From Candidatus Eiseniibacteriota bacterium (GTDB lineage Bacteria > Arandabacterota > Arandabacteria > JAGLYR01), in the NCBI GenBank assembly GCA_023132135.1, contig JAGLYR010000236.1, forward strand, positions 1-22,314: DNA of 22,314 bases, read 5' to 3'. Position 1 is the first letter of the stretch; every line of letters starts with the position of its first letter. Shown here one piece after another: positions 7,740-15,192 of this stretch. A program made the position numbers and the translations under genes. The notes under the pieces were generated by a model. The model was not told where the DNA came from. It worked only from the letters and a program-made list of their open reading frames with translations, and searched no databases.

Positions 7740-7769
7740 TTGACAACTCCACCCCAGGAATGCTAGCCT
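7740..7769 (+). promoter_or_regulatory. Predicted sigma70-type promoter for the GT-C-like gene
   Basis: A perfect TTGACA (7740-7745) is followed after 18 nt by TAGCCT (7764-7769), a weak -10 box like others in this window. A start near 7776 gives a leader of about 55 nt. Its -35 box lies about 23 nt from the -35 box of the opposite promoter, so one regulator could act on both. Confidence 0.45.
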
Positions 7770-7830
7770 GCGTTTCTCACCAGGTTTCTGCTGCGGTACC
7801 GATCTATGCGCTGCGAGAGAAATCCCTGCT

Positions 7831-10407
7831 ATGGCAAATCCTGATCAGTTTCGTCGAAGAGTGGAATCGGCCGGAGCCATTGCTGTTGCGCTCCTCTTTG
7901 TGTTGCTCTACGCCCGGTCAGCGGATCCGGGGCCTCTTCGATTCGTGTTGGCAGTAGTCACGCTCCTGTTTCTGCCCGGGTACCTGCTGGGTCGCCTGCT
8001 CTGGCACTCCAGCCGCTGGAGTTTCGTCCACTGGTTCTCCATCGCCGTGAGTCTGAGCCTCGCCGTCGGCTGCTTCGCTGCCTGGATCCTGTACCTGCTG
8101 CACGCGGATTCCGGGTACCTCCTCTGGACGCTGGTGGGCGTGGTCGTTCTCCTCTCTACTGCGGGGCTGGCCGGCGCCGGACCGAATCCTGTGCCGTCCC
8201 TTCATCGCCGGACACCTCCGGGGGCCCCTACGGAGTGCCAGGGACGGATCTGGCTCATCCTGCTTACGGTTCTGGCAATTGCGGTGGCCTCCATGCTGGC
8301 CCTGTCGCCCGCCAGAATCGGCTACATTGAGGATGCGCTCGTCCACATGGCCACGAGCAAGGCTATCCTGGAGACCGGGAAAATCATCCCCCCCGACCTC
8401 CTGCTCTACGGGATGGACCACCCTGGCGAGGACCCCCGCGTTGCCCTCATCCATTCCGTGGTAGCCGCTCTGGGTCAGGGTTCGGGGTTGGACATGTACA
8501 CAGTCTGGTCGTGGCTCCTCAGTTTTTTCGTCCCTTTCTGGATAGCCAGCTTCTTCACCTTTACGAATGCTATCCTCAGGGGCTACTCCCGGAGTGTCCT
8601 CGCGACCCTCCTGTTCGTTCTGCTCTACGGCGGGCAGGGCACGTGGTCCGATATCCTGAGGGATGTTTTCTACCCCTCGCGGATCGGGATGTGCGTGTTC
8701 TGGACAGGCCTCCTCCTGATGCTCGACCATCTCCGATGGCGGGATCGGGATACCTTCTGGTTGGCAACGCTACTGCTGCCTGTCGCTGCGATGATCCACG
8801 TGACCCCGTTTCTGAACTACTGGATCAGTCTGGCTTCCCTGGCTGTCTTCCTGGGAATCTTCGGGAATCGGAAGCGGTGGGCCGCCATCCAGGCAGGCAA
8901 AGCTCTGGGGGTGGGAACCCTCCTCGCAGCACCGTACCTTCTGACCCGGTACCTGACCTCCTTTGATGTGGTCAACCCCATCCACCAGATACCGCAGCGG
9001 GTCCTGTTCCTGGATGGTGGCTGGATACTCCCTCTCCCCACGGAGGTAATCGCCTGGTTCGGCTGGGCCGGAATCCTCGCATTCCCGTTAGGTGTGGCCC
9101 TGTTCAGGCAGGCCAGGGATGATGAAGGCCGAATGCTCCTGTTCGGGAATACCGTGGTCGCCCTGGCACTGTTGAGCATTCCGCCCGTGTTCACCCTTGC
9201 GTTCAGGACCGTCAACTTCCTGGCTATTCGCTTTGTGCAACTGGTTCCCTACATTACGATCCTGACCCTGTTTCTTCTCCAGACCCCAGGCAAAATCCGT
9301 GAGGGCCGGAGGCCGGCCGTACGGGGAGTGGCTTTCGTGATTCTGTTTCTTCTTCTTGCCGTCCCAGGGGCCCTCAAACACCTGAGCGTGCATCTTGGGC
9401 CATTTGTCGACCCCAGTGTCGTCAACGAGAACCCCACGGAGATCATCCCGGCTCTCCGGGAACTGGATGCACTGGCCCCCGCATCCGAAATCGTTCTCTC
9501 CGATCCCTTCACCAGCTACGCCATCCTGGCCTTCACCCATCACAGACCCATGGCGGTTCCAGTGTCTCACTCATCGCCCAGCGATTCCCTCTCGGTAACC
9601 CGGACTCATGCGGCGACCCTTGCTCTGGATCCCGGTATCCCCTTGAGCGAAGCCCTGGCCTCCATGCGGAGATACGGGGTATCCTACATCATTCTGAACC
9701 ACACCTTCCGGAAATCTCACAATGGCTACGCCTTCAGCATCGATCCCGACCGGTTTGCCGCCCAGAAGGAACACTTTGACGCGCACCCGGAGTACTTCGA
9801 GGCAGTCGCTGCCCTGGACAGTGTGTACATCTACAGATTGCGGCCTGGCGCAGCTCTGGAAACCGGCACATCGGAGACTGCCCCAGGCGCTGTGAAACCC
9901 TGCCGGGATCTCCCGAAACCCGGGGGGCCGGCGATCTTCTACGACACATTTGAGCTGGTCGGAGCCAAGGTTCTCTCCGACCGGGTAGCAAGGGGAGATG
10001 AGCTGGGAATCGAGTGGTGCTGGAAGCGGACCCGGGGCGGGGAGCTCGACAGCGATTACTGGATCTACATCCGCTTCGACCGGGACTACGACAGAGGCAT
10101 CCTGTGGCAACCTGCCTACTCCAAGCCGTACCGCAAGATCCTGGAACGCCTCCGGGGGGAGCGGTACCGCTTCCGGGCCGACTACCCCATGGCACGGTAC
10201 GCGCCCCTCCTTGCCCTCCCGACCGCGGGGGTGACCACTTCCGATTCCATGCGCGTGGCCGTTCCGAAAGATGTCGCACCCGGCCGCTACCAAGTCAAGA
10301 TTTCCCTGAATCCCAAACTGGTCCACGCCAACATTCACATCAGGGATTTCCTGCGGGACGATGACATGTTCGACGGCGTGCCGATTGGATGGGTGGAAGT
10401 CGAATAG
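7831..10407 (+). CDS. Large polytopic membrane protein, GT-C glycosyltransferase-like
   Basis: The product is 858 aa. Residues 1-160 hold about five hydrophobic segments. A loop follows with EDALVHMATSKAILETG (167-183), in the place where GT-C enzymes (PMT/ArnT/GT39 type) carry an acidic catalytic motif. About seven more membrane segments run to residue 515, including IHVTPFLNYW. The remaining ~340 residues are soluble: an alpha/beta part (RELDALAPASEIVLSDP, RRYGVSYIILNH) and a beta-sandwich near 700-858 ending GRYQVKISLNP and GWVEVE. This plan fits membrane enzymes that take sugar from a polyprenyl-phosphate donor on the outer face of the inner membrane. I cannot name the family or sugar with certainty. 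The ribosome site (GAGAGAAAT) is weak. The next gene may form an operon with it. Confidence 0.6.
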   Translation: MANPDQFRRRVESAGAIAVALLFVLLYARSADPGPLRFVLAVVTLLFLPGYLLGRLLWHSSRWSFVHWFSIAVSLSLAVGCFAAWILYLLHADSGYLLWTLVGVVVLLSTAGLAGAGPNPVPSLHRRTPPGAPTECQGRIWLILLTVLAIAVASMLALSPARIGYIEDALVHMATSKAILETGKIIPPDLLLYGMDHPGEDPRVALIHSVVAALGQGSGLDMYTVWSWLLSFFVPFWIASFFTFTNAILRGYSRSVLATLLFVLLYGGQGTWSDILRDVFYPSRIGMCVFWTGLLLMLDHLRWRDRDTFWLATLLLPVAAMIHVTPFLNYWISLASLAVFLGIFGNRKRWAAIQAGKALGVGTLLAAPYLLTRYLTSFDVVNPIHQIPQRVLFLDGGWILPLPTEVIAWFGWAGILAFPLGVALFRQARDDEGRMLLFGNTVVALALLSIPPVFTLAFRTVNFLAIRFVQLVPYITILTLFLLQTPGKIREGRRPAVRGVAFVILFLLLAVPGALKHLSVHLGPFVDPSVVNENPTEIIPALRELDALAPASEIVLSDPFTSYAILAFTHHRPMAVPVSHSSPSDSLSVTRTHAATLALDPGIPLSEALASMRRYGVSYIILNHTFRKSHNGYAFSIDPDRFAAQKEHFDAHPEYFEAVAALDSVYIYRLRPGAALETGTSETAPGAVKPCRDLPKPGGPAIFYDTFELVGAKVLSDRVARGDELGIEWCWKRTRGGELDSDYWIYIRFDRDYDRGILWQPAYSKPYRKILERLRGERYRFRADYPMARYAPLLALPTAGVTTSDSMRVAVPKDVAPGRYQVKISLNPKLVHANIHIRDFLRDDDMFDGVPIGWVEVE

Positions 10408-10509
10408 AATACGGGTTAGGGGGAGTTTGCCCTTGACGGGCGCTTGGGGACTCTGGGAAAATCCGGCGTCACGTATGGATACTTGATTGGGAGAGGAGGA
10501 ACTGGCGCG

Positions 10510-10875
10510 GTGAGGATGGCTCTTTTCATTGGCTGTTCAATTGTGTGTCTGGTGTCCGGCCAGCTGCTCGTGAAGTTCGGGCTGGACAGAATCGGAGGCT
10601 TCTCCCTCACCGGCCCCGGCTTCATGGGGAAAGCCCTGAAGGTCGTATCCTCCCCGTTCATCTGGCTGGGGATGGGCGTGACCGGCCTCAGCACGCTGTT
10701 CTGGTTCGATATTCTCTCCACCCGGGATCCAAGTTATGCCTATCCATTTCTGAGCCTGGCCTTTGTTGTGATGCAGCTGGCGTGTCGGATCCTGTTCAAC
10801 GAGCCCATCCCGGGAATCCGCTGGGTTGGGCTGGTGCTCATTTGCCTCGGGGCGCTCGTGATCGCCAGGACATGA
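10510..10875 (+). CDS. Small four-helix DMT-family membrane protein (ArnE/EmrE-like)
   Basis: The product is 121 aa. A GTG start at 10510 is chosen because GAGGAGGA (10493-10500) lies about 9 nt upstream. The ATG at 10516 is the next choice and a TTG at 10444 is less likely. Four hydrophobic segments fill the protein: ALFIGCSIVCLVSG, IWLGMGVTGLSTLFWF, AYPFLSLAFVVMQLAC, and WVGLVLICLGALVIA. The pattern SYAYPFLSL, NEPIPGIRWVG is typical of the small multidrug/EamA half-transporters, especially ArnE/ArnF-type subunits that move undecaprenyl-phosphate sugars across the membrane. Such proteins work as dimers. Its place about 100 nt after a GT-C-like protein supports a lipid-linked sugar role over drug export, but this is inference. 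No Glu14-type residue in the first helix, as in EmrE, is seen. Confidence 0.7.
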   Translation: MRMALFIGCSIVCLVSGQLLVKFGLDRIGGFSLTGPGFMGKALKVVSSPFIWLGMGVTGLSTLFWFDILSTRDPSYAYPFLSLAFVVMQLACRILFNEPIPGIRWVGLVLICLGALVIART

Positions 10876-10909
10876 TTCTGCCGTGCACGCGTTGACAGAG
10901 GGAATTGCG

Positions 10910-10938
10910 TTGACACGGTAGCCGGTGTCTGATATGTT
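10910..10938 (+). promoter_or_regulatory. Promoter of the tRNA-Asp gene
   Basis: TTGACA (10910-10915), a 17-nt spacer and TATGTT (10933-10938) give a start near 10945, about 20 nt before the mature tRNA. A second perfect TTGACA stands 18 nt upstream at 10892-10897. It has no convincing -10 partner of its own at the right distance. Confidence 0.7.
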
Positions 10939-10963
10939 CTGCGGGCTTGAGAAGCTGATGCGC

Positions 10964-11041
10964 GGGGCCGTGGTGCAGTTTGGTTAGCACGCTGGCCTGT
11001 CAAGCCAGAGGTCGCGGGTTCAAGTCCCGTCGGCCCCGCCA
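10964..11041 (+). tRNA. tRNA-Asp (anticodon GTC), CCA encoded
   Basis: The full cloverleaf can be drawn. The acceptor GGGGCCG (10964-10970) pairs with CGGCCCC (11031-11037). The D stem is GTGC/GCAC. The anticodon stem is CTGGC/GCCAG around loop CTGTCAA, with GTC at 10999-11001. The T stem is GCGGG/CCCGT, closed by one G-U pair, around TTCAAGT. Discriminator G11038 is followed by an encoded CCA (11039-11041). G at the discriminator position is the expected identity base for Asp. The gene stands alone with its own promoter and terminator, so it is a one-gene transcript. Confidence 0.97.
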
Positions 11042-11047
11042 GAGAAT

Positions 11048-11084
11048 TCGGAGGGGGTTGTCCAAACCCCCTCCGAGTTTTTTT
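11048..11084 (+). terminator. Intrinsic terminator of tRNA-Asp
   Basis: A 12-bp perfect stem (11048-11059 with 11065-11076, TCGGAGGGGGTT and its complement) closes a 5-nt loop. Seven T residues follow at 11078-11084. It starts seven bases after the encoded CCA. Confidence 0.93.
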
Positions 11085-11120
11085 CCCATCTACCATTCCC
11101 GCTTTACGCCACTGCCGTTT

Positions 11121-12629
11121 TCACGGATCAAACGACCCCTTGTGCCGTCCGAACAGTCGCCCCACGAGGGCTTCTGTCGCAGGCCCACTGAAGTCATAGG
11201 TTGCAACACGGGTCATCGATCGACCCGGAGGCGGAAAGGCATTGGGGTTGAAAGCTGCGACCACAATGACCTTTGGGGCAGATTCGCAGGCCTCGATGAC
11301 CACTCTCTCCTGCCACGAGTCCAGCGGACCCCGGCTCAGCGTGAAAACGAGCGCCAGATCGCAGGCGCGGAAGGGTTCCGGATCCACAGCTTCGGGGGCC
11401 CGGGCCCTGATCAGACGAATACTCGGGTGCCTCGACACCAATTCCCGTTCGAGGAGATCACAGTCCACGGATCCCTCGGGAATCCCGGGATCGGGAACAA
11501 GAACCGCCAGACTCTCTTCCGGGTCCAGCGCGATGGGAATCAGACCGTCCGGATCTTCGAGGACCGCGATCCCACGCTCGCGTGGCCCCGCAAAGAGATC
11601 GTCCCCCTGCGGTAACGACAGACCGGGTATCTGGGACCTGAGGACACGGATCCTGGCGAGCGATTCCCGGACTCGGCTCTCCGCCAGGCGCCCGTCCGTG
11701 ATTGCTCCCAGCAGCACATCCCGCGCTTCCCAGGGTTTTTCGTCTCCCCCGGTAAAGAGCAGGAGATCCGCCCCGGCGCCCAGGGATCGAAGGGCCGCGT
11801 CTCCAGACGACGCCCGGCCGGCCACCGCAGCCATCTCCAGCGCATCCGTGATTACCGGGCCCGTGAAACCGAGTTCGTTTCTGAGAAGCCCCTCGATGAT
11901 CCGGCTCGAGAAGGTCGCAGGTTCGGCCTCCCGGCCGGTCACGGAGGGGAATGCCACATGGGCCGTCATCACCAAGTCCACGCCCCCCTCAATCGCCGAC
12001 ACAAAGGGCGGGAGGGAGCTTGCCCGGATCTCTTCCGTACTTCTCGTGTCAACGGGAAGCATCTTGTGGGAATCGAGGGTCGTCGAGCCGTGCCCCGGGA
12101 AGTGTTTGGCCGTGGCCGCCACCCCGCCTGCCTTAAGACCGCGGACTGTCGACACTCCCAGGCGAGTCACGAGCGCGGGATCGTCCCCGAATGAACGGGG
12201 ACCGATAACGGGATTTGCAATCTCGTCATTCACATCGAGACACGGAGCCAGGTTCAGATTCAGGCCGAGCGTTCGGAGACGGCTCCCAACTTCCCTGGCC
12301 ACCTCGAAGGCGACAGACTCCGAACCGATCGTTCCCAGGGCCATGGCTGCCGGCGCTGGATTCTCAAGCCCGAGGATGGGAGAAAGGAATCCGCCCTCTT
12401 CGTCGGCGCAGATAAGGAGCGGTGAGAAACCACCTTCTTCCGCCAATGCCTGGAGGCGTTTCGTCGTCTCCGAAACCGCATCGACAGAGTGTGCGTTTCG
12501 CCGAAACAGGATCACACCCGCCGGGGCCAGGTCGCAGAAGCGACGTTCCCGGCGGGGTGTGAGCGGGCCGGCCGGCAACCCAATCACCATCAGCTGCCCT
12601 ACTGCTCGCTTCAGACCCAGATCAGCCAT
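11121..12629 (-). CDS. nagZ: Beta-N-acetylhexosaminidase, glycoside hydrolase family 3 (NagZ type)
   Basis: The 502-aa product has no signal peptide, so it should be cytoplasmic. NagZ marks are KHFPGHG (175-181), DSH (186-188, His188 the general acid/base), and the nucleophile Asp262 in VITDALEM. It cleaves GlcNAc from GlcNAc-1,6-anhydroMurNAc during peptidoglycan recycling. Two points differ from the short form. First, the substrate-loop motif usually DQEGGRV reads DEEGGFL (76-82), so the usual Arg is missing. Second, it carries about 160 extra C-terminal residues, like two-domain Gram-positive NagZ and other GH3 enzymes. The activity is probably on GlcNAc-MurNAc sugars given its operon, but another hexosaminide is possible. 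It starts 26 nt after the SpoIID-like gene and is the last gene of the run. Its ribosome site is weak. Confidence 0.88.
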   Translation of the reverse strand: MADLGLKRAVGQLMVIGLPAGPLTPRRERRFCDLAPAGVILFRRNAHSVDAVSETTKRLQALAEEGGFSPLLICADEEGGFLSPILGLENPAPAAMALGTIGSESVAFEVAREVGSRLRTLGLNLNLAPCLDVNDEIANPVIGPRSFGDDPALVTRLGVSTVRGLKAGGVAATAKHFPGHGSTTLDSHKMLPVDTRSTEEIRASSLPPFVSAIEGGVDLVMTAHVAFPSVTGREAEPATFSSRIIEGLLRNELGFTGPVITDALEMAAVAGRASSGDAALRSLGAGADLLLFTGGDEKPWEARDVLLGAITDGRLAESRVRESLARIRVLRSQIPGLSLPQGDDLFAGPRERGIAVLEDPDGLIPIALDPEESLAVLVPDPGIPEGSVDCDLLERELVSRHPSIRLIRARAPEAVDPEPFRACDLALVFTLSRGPLDSWQERVVIEACESAPKVIVVAAFNPNAFPPPGRSMTRVATYDFSGPATEALVGRLFGRHKGSFDP

Positions 12630-12655
12630 TTGTTGCTCAGTATCGCGTTCATTGA

Positions 12656-13924
12656 CTACGAAACGGGCTTGTAGGGAATTCTCTCCAGGTGGATACCGGG
12701 GTAGTAGTGTTTGAGAATCTGATCATAGCGCTTGCCATCGCGCGACATCTGGATCGCGCCCTCCTGGCACAATCCCACCCCGTGGCCGAAACCGCGGCCC
12801 GTCGCGACAACCCGGCTCACGCGGCCGCCGGATCGCTTGACCTTGATCTTGAACCGCGCGCTCCAAAGAGCCTTCCCGTTTCCCGGCTGACGCAGAACCC
12901 ACCGGACCTTGTCGCCATGGATCCTGTGCTTCCCCCTGGTCGTGCGGATTTCCAGGGTCTTGACGCGTCCGCAGCGGTGGGTTCCCCGGACGCGGATGTC
13001 CTTGATTTCTCCCATCTCGATCTTTTTCCCCAGGGCCACCGGCAAACTCCTGGACAGGATCTTGGCCAGCTCCGCACCCTCCCACGTAACCGTCCACTTG
13101 AAGTATGGTGAGTTGCGGCAATAGGCCTCGTTGTTTTCCGATTTGCCCTGCGCACAATCCCGCACACCCCGGAGGTATGGTGCGTCCCCCTTCTCCCACA
13201 CATCGCGAATGGCTGCCGTCCGGCCGCCACAGGTGGAGCTGTAGTAGGCATCGATGAGCTTCCGCCGGTGAACAGCGACGATCCCTTCGGTTTCCAGGAT
13301 GGCCCGGTCGGACAGCCGGTGCTCCGCCGACTTGCCCTTGTATACCTGGTCTGCCACAGTTGCTACCAGATCGTAGTCCTCGCTCTTGCCATTGCCCAAG
13401 CGCTTCCGGGCATAGGTGCGGGCCGCTATCGCCTGCGCCTTCACCGCCTCAATCTTCTCTTCCTGAAGGTAGCCGATTTCACAGGGAACCACCCCCCTCA
13501 GGTACGACTCGATATCCAGAGCGTTGACTACCAGAATGCCGCTCCCTCCCCTGGCCAGGTTGATCTTCCCCCGGTAAGGTTTCCCGTTCACCGAGACGGC
13601 CGTCTGCCGATCCGTCCCCCCAACGTACAGCGGCAGGGGATGTTCGGAAGACGCTTCCTCGGCGGGTCGGAATACCCGGACCCGGCCGGACCCGGCCCAC
13701 TCTATCCGGACCGCCGCCCCACTCGGGAAAACGTCCGCAGGGCCGTTTCGTCCTGGAAACGACAAGCGGAAAGGCCCATCGGCACTGACGGTGACACTCG
13801 AGGCGTTCTCGACAAGGAGAACGCGAACCGCCGGAATTCCCGAGGGCGCCTTCCGCCACTTCTGCGCGGGAGCACATCCGGCAATGAAAGCAATCAGAAC
13901 AGCGATCTTCCAGTATCGATGCAT
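12656..13924 (-). CDS. SpoIID/LytB-domain lipoprotein, probable lytic transglycosylase
   Basis: The start at 13924 is preferred over in-frame ATGs at 13936 and 13954 because TGAGGA lies about 5 nt upstream and the protein then opens with a lipoprotein signal (MHRYWKIAVLIAFIAGC, lipid Cys17). It is 422 aa. The SpoIID domain shows ESYLRGVVPCEIGYL, with the likely catalytic Glu149, then EAVKAQAIAARTYARKRL, YYSSTCGGRTA, and the C-terminal GRGFGHGVGLCQEGA and ILKHYYPG. SpoIID of sporulating Firmicutes is a lytic transglycosylase that cuts stem-peptide-free glycan and leaves anhydroMurNAc ends. LytB-type relatives may instead stimulate amidases. Its place between anmK and nagZ favours the first role. 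It would be anchored in a membrane facing the cell wall. The protein is not evidence of sporulation. Confidence 0.85.
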   Translation of the reverse strand: MHRYWKIAVLIAFIAGCAPAQKWRKAPSGIPAVRVLLVENASSVTVSADGPFRLSFPGRNGPADVFPSGAAVRIEWAGSGRVRVFRPAEEASSEHPLPLYVGGTDRQTAVSVNGKPYRGKINLARGGSGILVVNALDIESYLRGVVPCEIGYLQEEKIEAVKAQAIAARTYARKRLGNGKSEDYDLVATVADQVYKGKSAEHRLSDRAILETEGIVAVHRRKLIDAYYSSTCGGRTAAIRDVWEKGDAPYLRGVRDCAQGKSENNEAYCRNSPYFKWTVTWEGAELAKILSRSLPVALGKKIEMGEIKDIRVRGTHRCGRVKTLEIRTTRGKHRIHGDKVRWVLRQPGNGKALWSARFKIKVKRSGGRVSRVVATGRGFGHGVGLCQEGAIQMSRDGKRYDQILKHYYPGIHLERIPYKPVS

Positions 13925-13940
13925 AGGTATCCTCATCACC

Positions 13941-15113
13941 CTACCCCGGTGCAATGTCTCCCAGGACCACGCTGCGCCGGGCGCCCGTCACCGCCGGCAC
14001 ATTGGACGGAATTCCATGGATCGTCTCGTTGGCCAGGACCGCAAAGGCAACAGCCTCCTTGGCATCGGAGGGCAGACCCAACTCCTCCAGCCGAACCACC
14101 GGAACGGGGTTCATCAGCACGGCCAGACGATCCATGAGGGTCCGGTTATGCACTCCTCCCCCGCTGACGATCATCCGCCCGAGATCTCCCATGTCTGTCA
14201 CGCAGAGTGCAATGGCCATGACAACGCTGCCGGCCGTGAGCTCCGTAACCGTAGCCAGCAGATCCTCATCGCTCGCCCCGAGCTCCCTGCCCGCGGCGAC
14301 GACTTCCTGAACGAAATGATCGCCGAAGGACTCCCTCCCGGCGGACTTGGGAGCCGCCTTCGCAAAATAGGAATGCCTGAGCAGACGGCTGAGGAGATCC
14401 GCAGTCACGGTACCGCGCGCAGCGCCCGCACCATCCCGGTCACACGCGACCTCTCCCCCACTCAGCAGCGCGGCCACACCATCGATTACCATGTTCCCGG
14501 GACCAGTATCAAATCCCAGAACCGCTCCGATGCCAAGTCCCCCGGGAAGAAGTGTCACGTTAGCGATCCCTCCCAGGTTCAGCATCACCCGGTTTTCTTC
14601 CCCGCTCCGGAAGAGGAGCCAGTCGACGTACGGCACGAGAGGCGCGCCCTGCCCCCCGGCGGCCAGATCCCTCGCCCTGAAGTTGGAAACCACGGTTACC
14701 CCGGTTTCTTCCGCTATCACTGCGCCCTCCCCAATCTGGAGAGTGCTCCCGTGGTCTCCATCCGGCAAGTGACAGACGGTCTGGCCGTGGGATCCGATGA
14801 GATCCACACCCCCTATTGAGCCGCCGGCCTTCTCCGCAACACGCCGCGCGGCCGCCACCGCCACGCCGGCCACCTCCACGTTCAGCCGGCAGAGCTCTTC
14901 GGTGGATCCGCCACCCAGACGGGCGGCCTCAAGCAGTCGCGCCCTGAGCTCGGCGGGGTAAGGCAACGTCTCGAATGCAAGAAGATCCACAGACGTTTCG
15001 GGGCCGGACCCACGAATCTCAACTGCGGCCGCATCCATCCCGTCCATGGACGTGCCGGAGCTCAGCCCGACCGCCCGCAGCGGTTCCTTCTTCAGGATCG
15101 AATCGAGAAACAA
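13941..15113 (-). CDS. anmK: Anhydro-N-acetylmuramic acid kinase
   Basis: This 390-aa cytoplasmic enzyme converts 1,6-anhydroMurNAc and ATP to MurNAc-6-phosphate. All main marks are present: GLSSGTSMDGMD (16-27, phosphate loop), SHGQT (108-112), the catalytic Asp149 in RDLAAGGQGAPLVPY, DTGPGN (202-207), KSAGRESF (256-263), and SGGGVHN near residue 328. Length fits the family. The start is a TTG preceded by GGAGG 5 nt away; the only nearby upstream ATG is out of frame and no later Met would keep the phosphate loop. It follows the second permease by 79 nt and precedes the SpoIID-like gene by 16 nt. MurQ, the next enzyme of the pathway, is not in the window. Confidence 0.96.
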   Translation of the reverse strand: MFLDSILKKEPLRAVGLSSGTSMDGMDAAAVEIRGSGPETSVDLLAFETLPYPAELRARLLEAARLGGGSTEELCRLNVEVAGVAVAAARRVAEKAGGSIGGVDLIGSHGQTVCHLPDGDHGSTLQIGEGAVIAEETGVTVVSNFRARDLAAGGQGAPLVPYVDWLLFRSGEENRVMLNLGGIANVTLLPGGLGIGAVLGFDTGPGNMVIDGVAALLSGGEVACDRDGAGAARGTVTADLLSRLLRHSYFAKAAPKSAGRESFGDHFVQEVVAAGRELGASDEDLLATVTELTAGSVVMAIALCVTDMGDLGRMIVSGGGVHNRTLMDRLAVLMNPVPVVRLEELGLPSDAKEAVAFAVLANETIHGIPSNVPAVTGARRSVVLGDIAPG

Positions 15114-15144
15114 GGGTCCTCCATCGTCCCCCGTCGCAAATCCC

Positions 15145-15171
15145 CTTCGTGTTCTTCGTGCACTTCGTGGT
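15145..15171. repeat. Short tandem repeat, three CTTCGTGnn units
   Basis: CTTCGTGTT, CTTCGTGCA and CTTCGTGGT follow each other without gaps in the 79-nt space between the second permease gene and anmK. On the coding strand this reads as repeated CACGAAG. No hairpin or terminator is formed. Its function is unknown, and it may be a simple-sequence expansion. Confidence 0.8.
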
Positions 15172-15192
15172 TGGAGCTTTTTTGTCCTGTTC

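Noticed and set aside
11242-12714. 490-codon plus-strand reading frame opposite nagZ and the end of the SpoIID-like gene
   Set aside because: The translation is Arg/Ser/Pro-rich with no domain, and lies opposite well-supported genes. Long empty frames are expected at this GC content.
12656-13924. Evidence of sporulation from a SpoIID-like protein
   Set aside because: SpoIID/LytB domains occur widely in non-sporulating bacteria, and here the neighbours point to cell-wall recycling.
13791-14819. 342-codon plus-strand frame opposite anmK
   Set aside because: It shows His/Pro/Arg-rich low-information sequence, opposite a gene with every AnmK motif intact.
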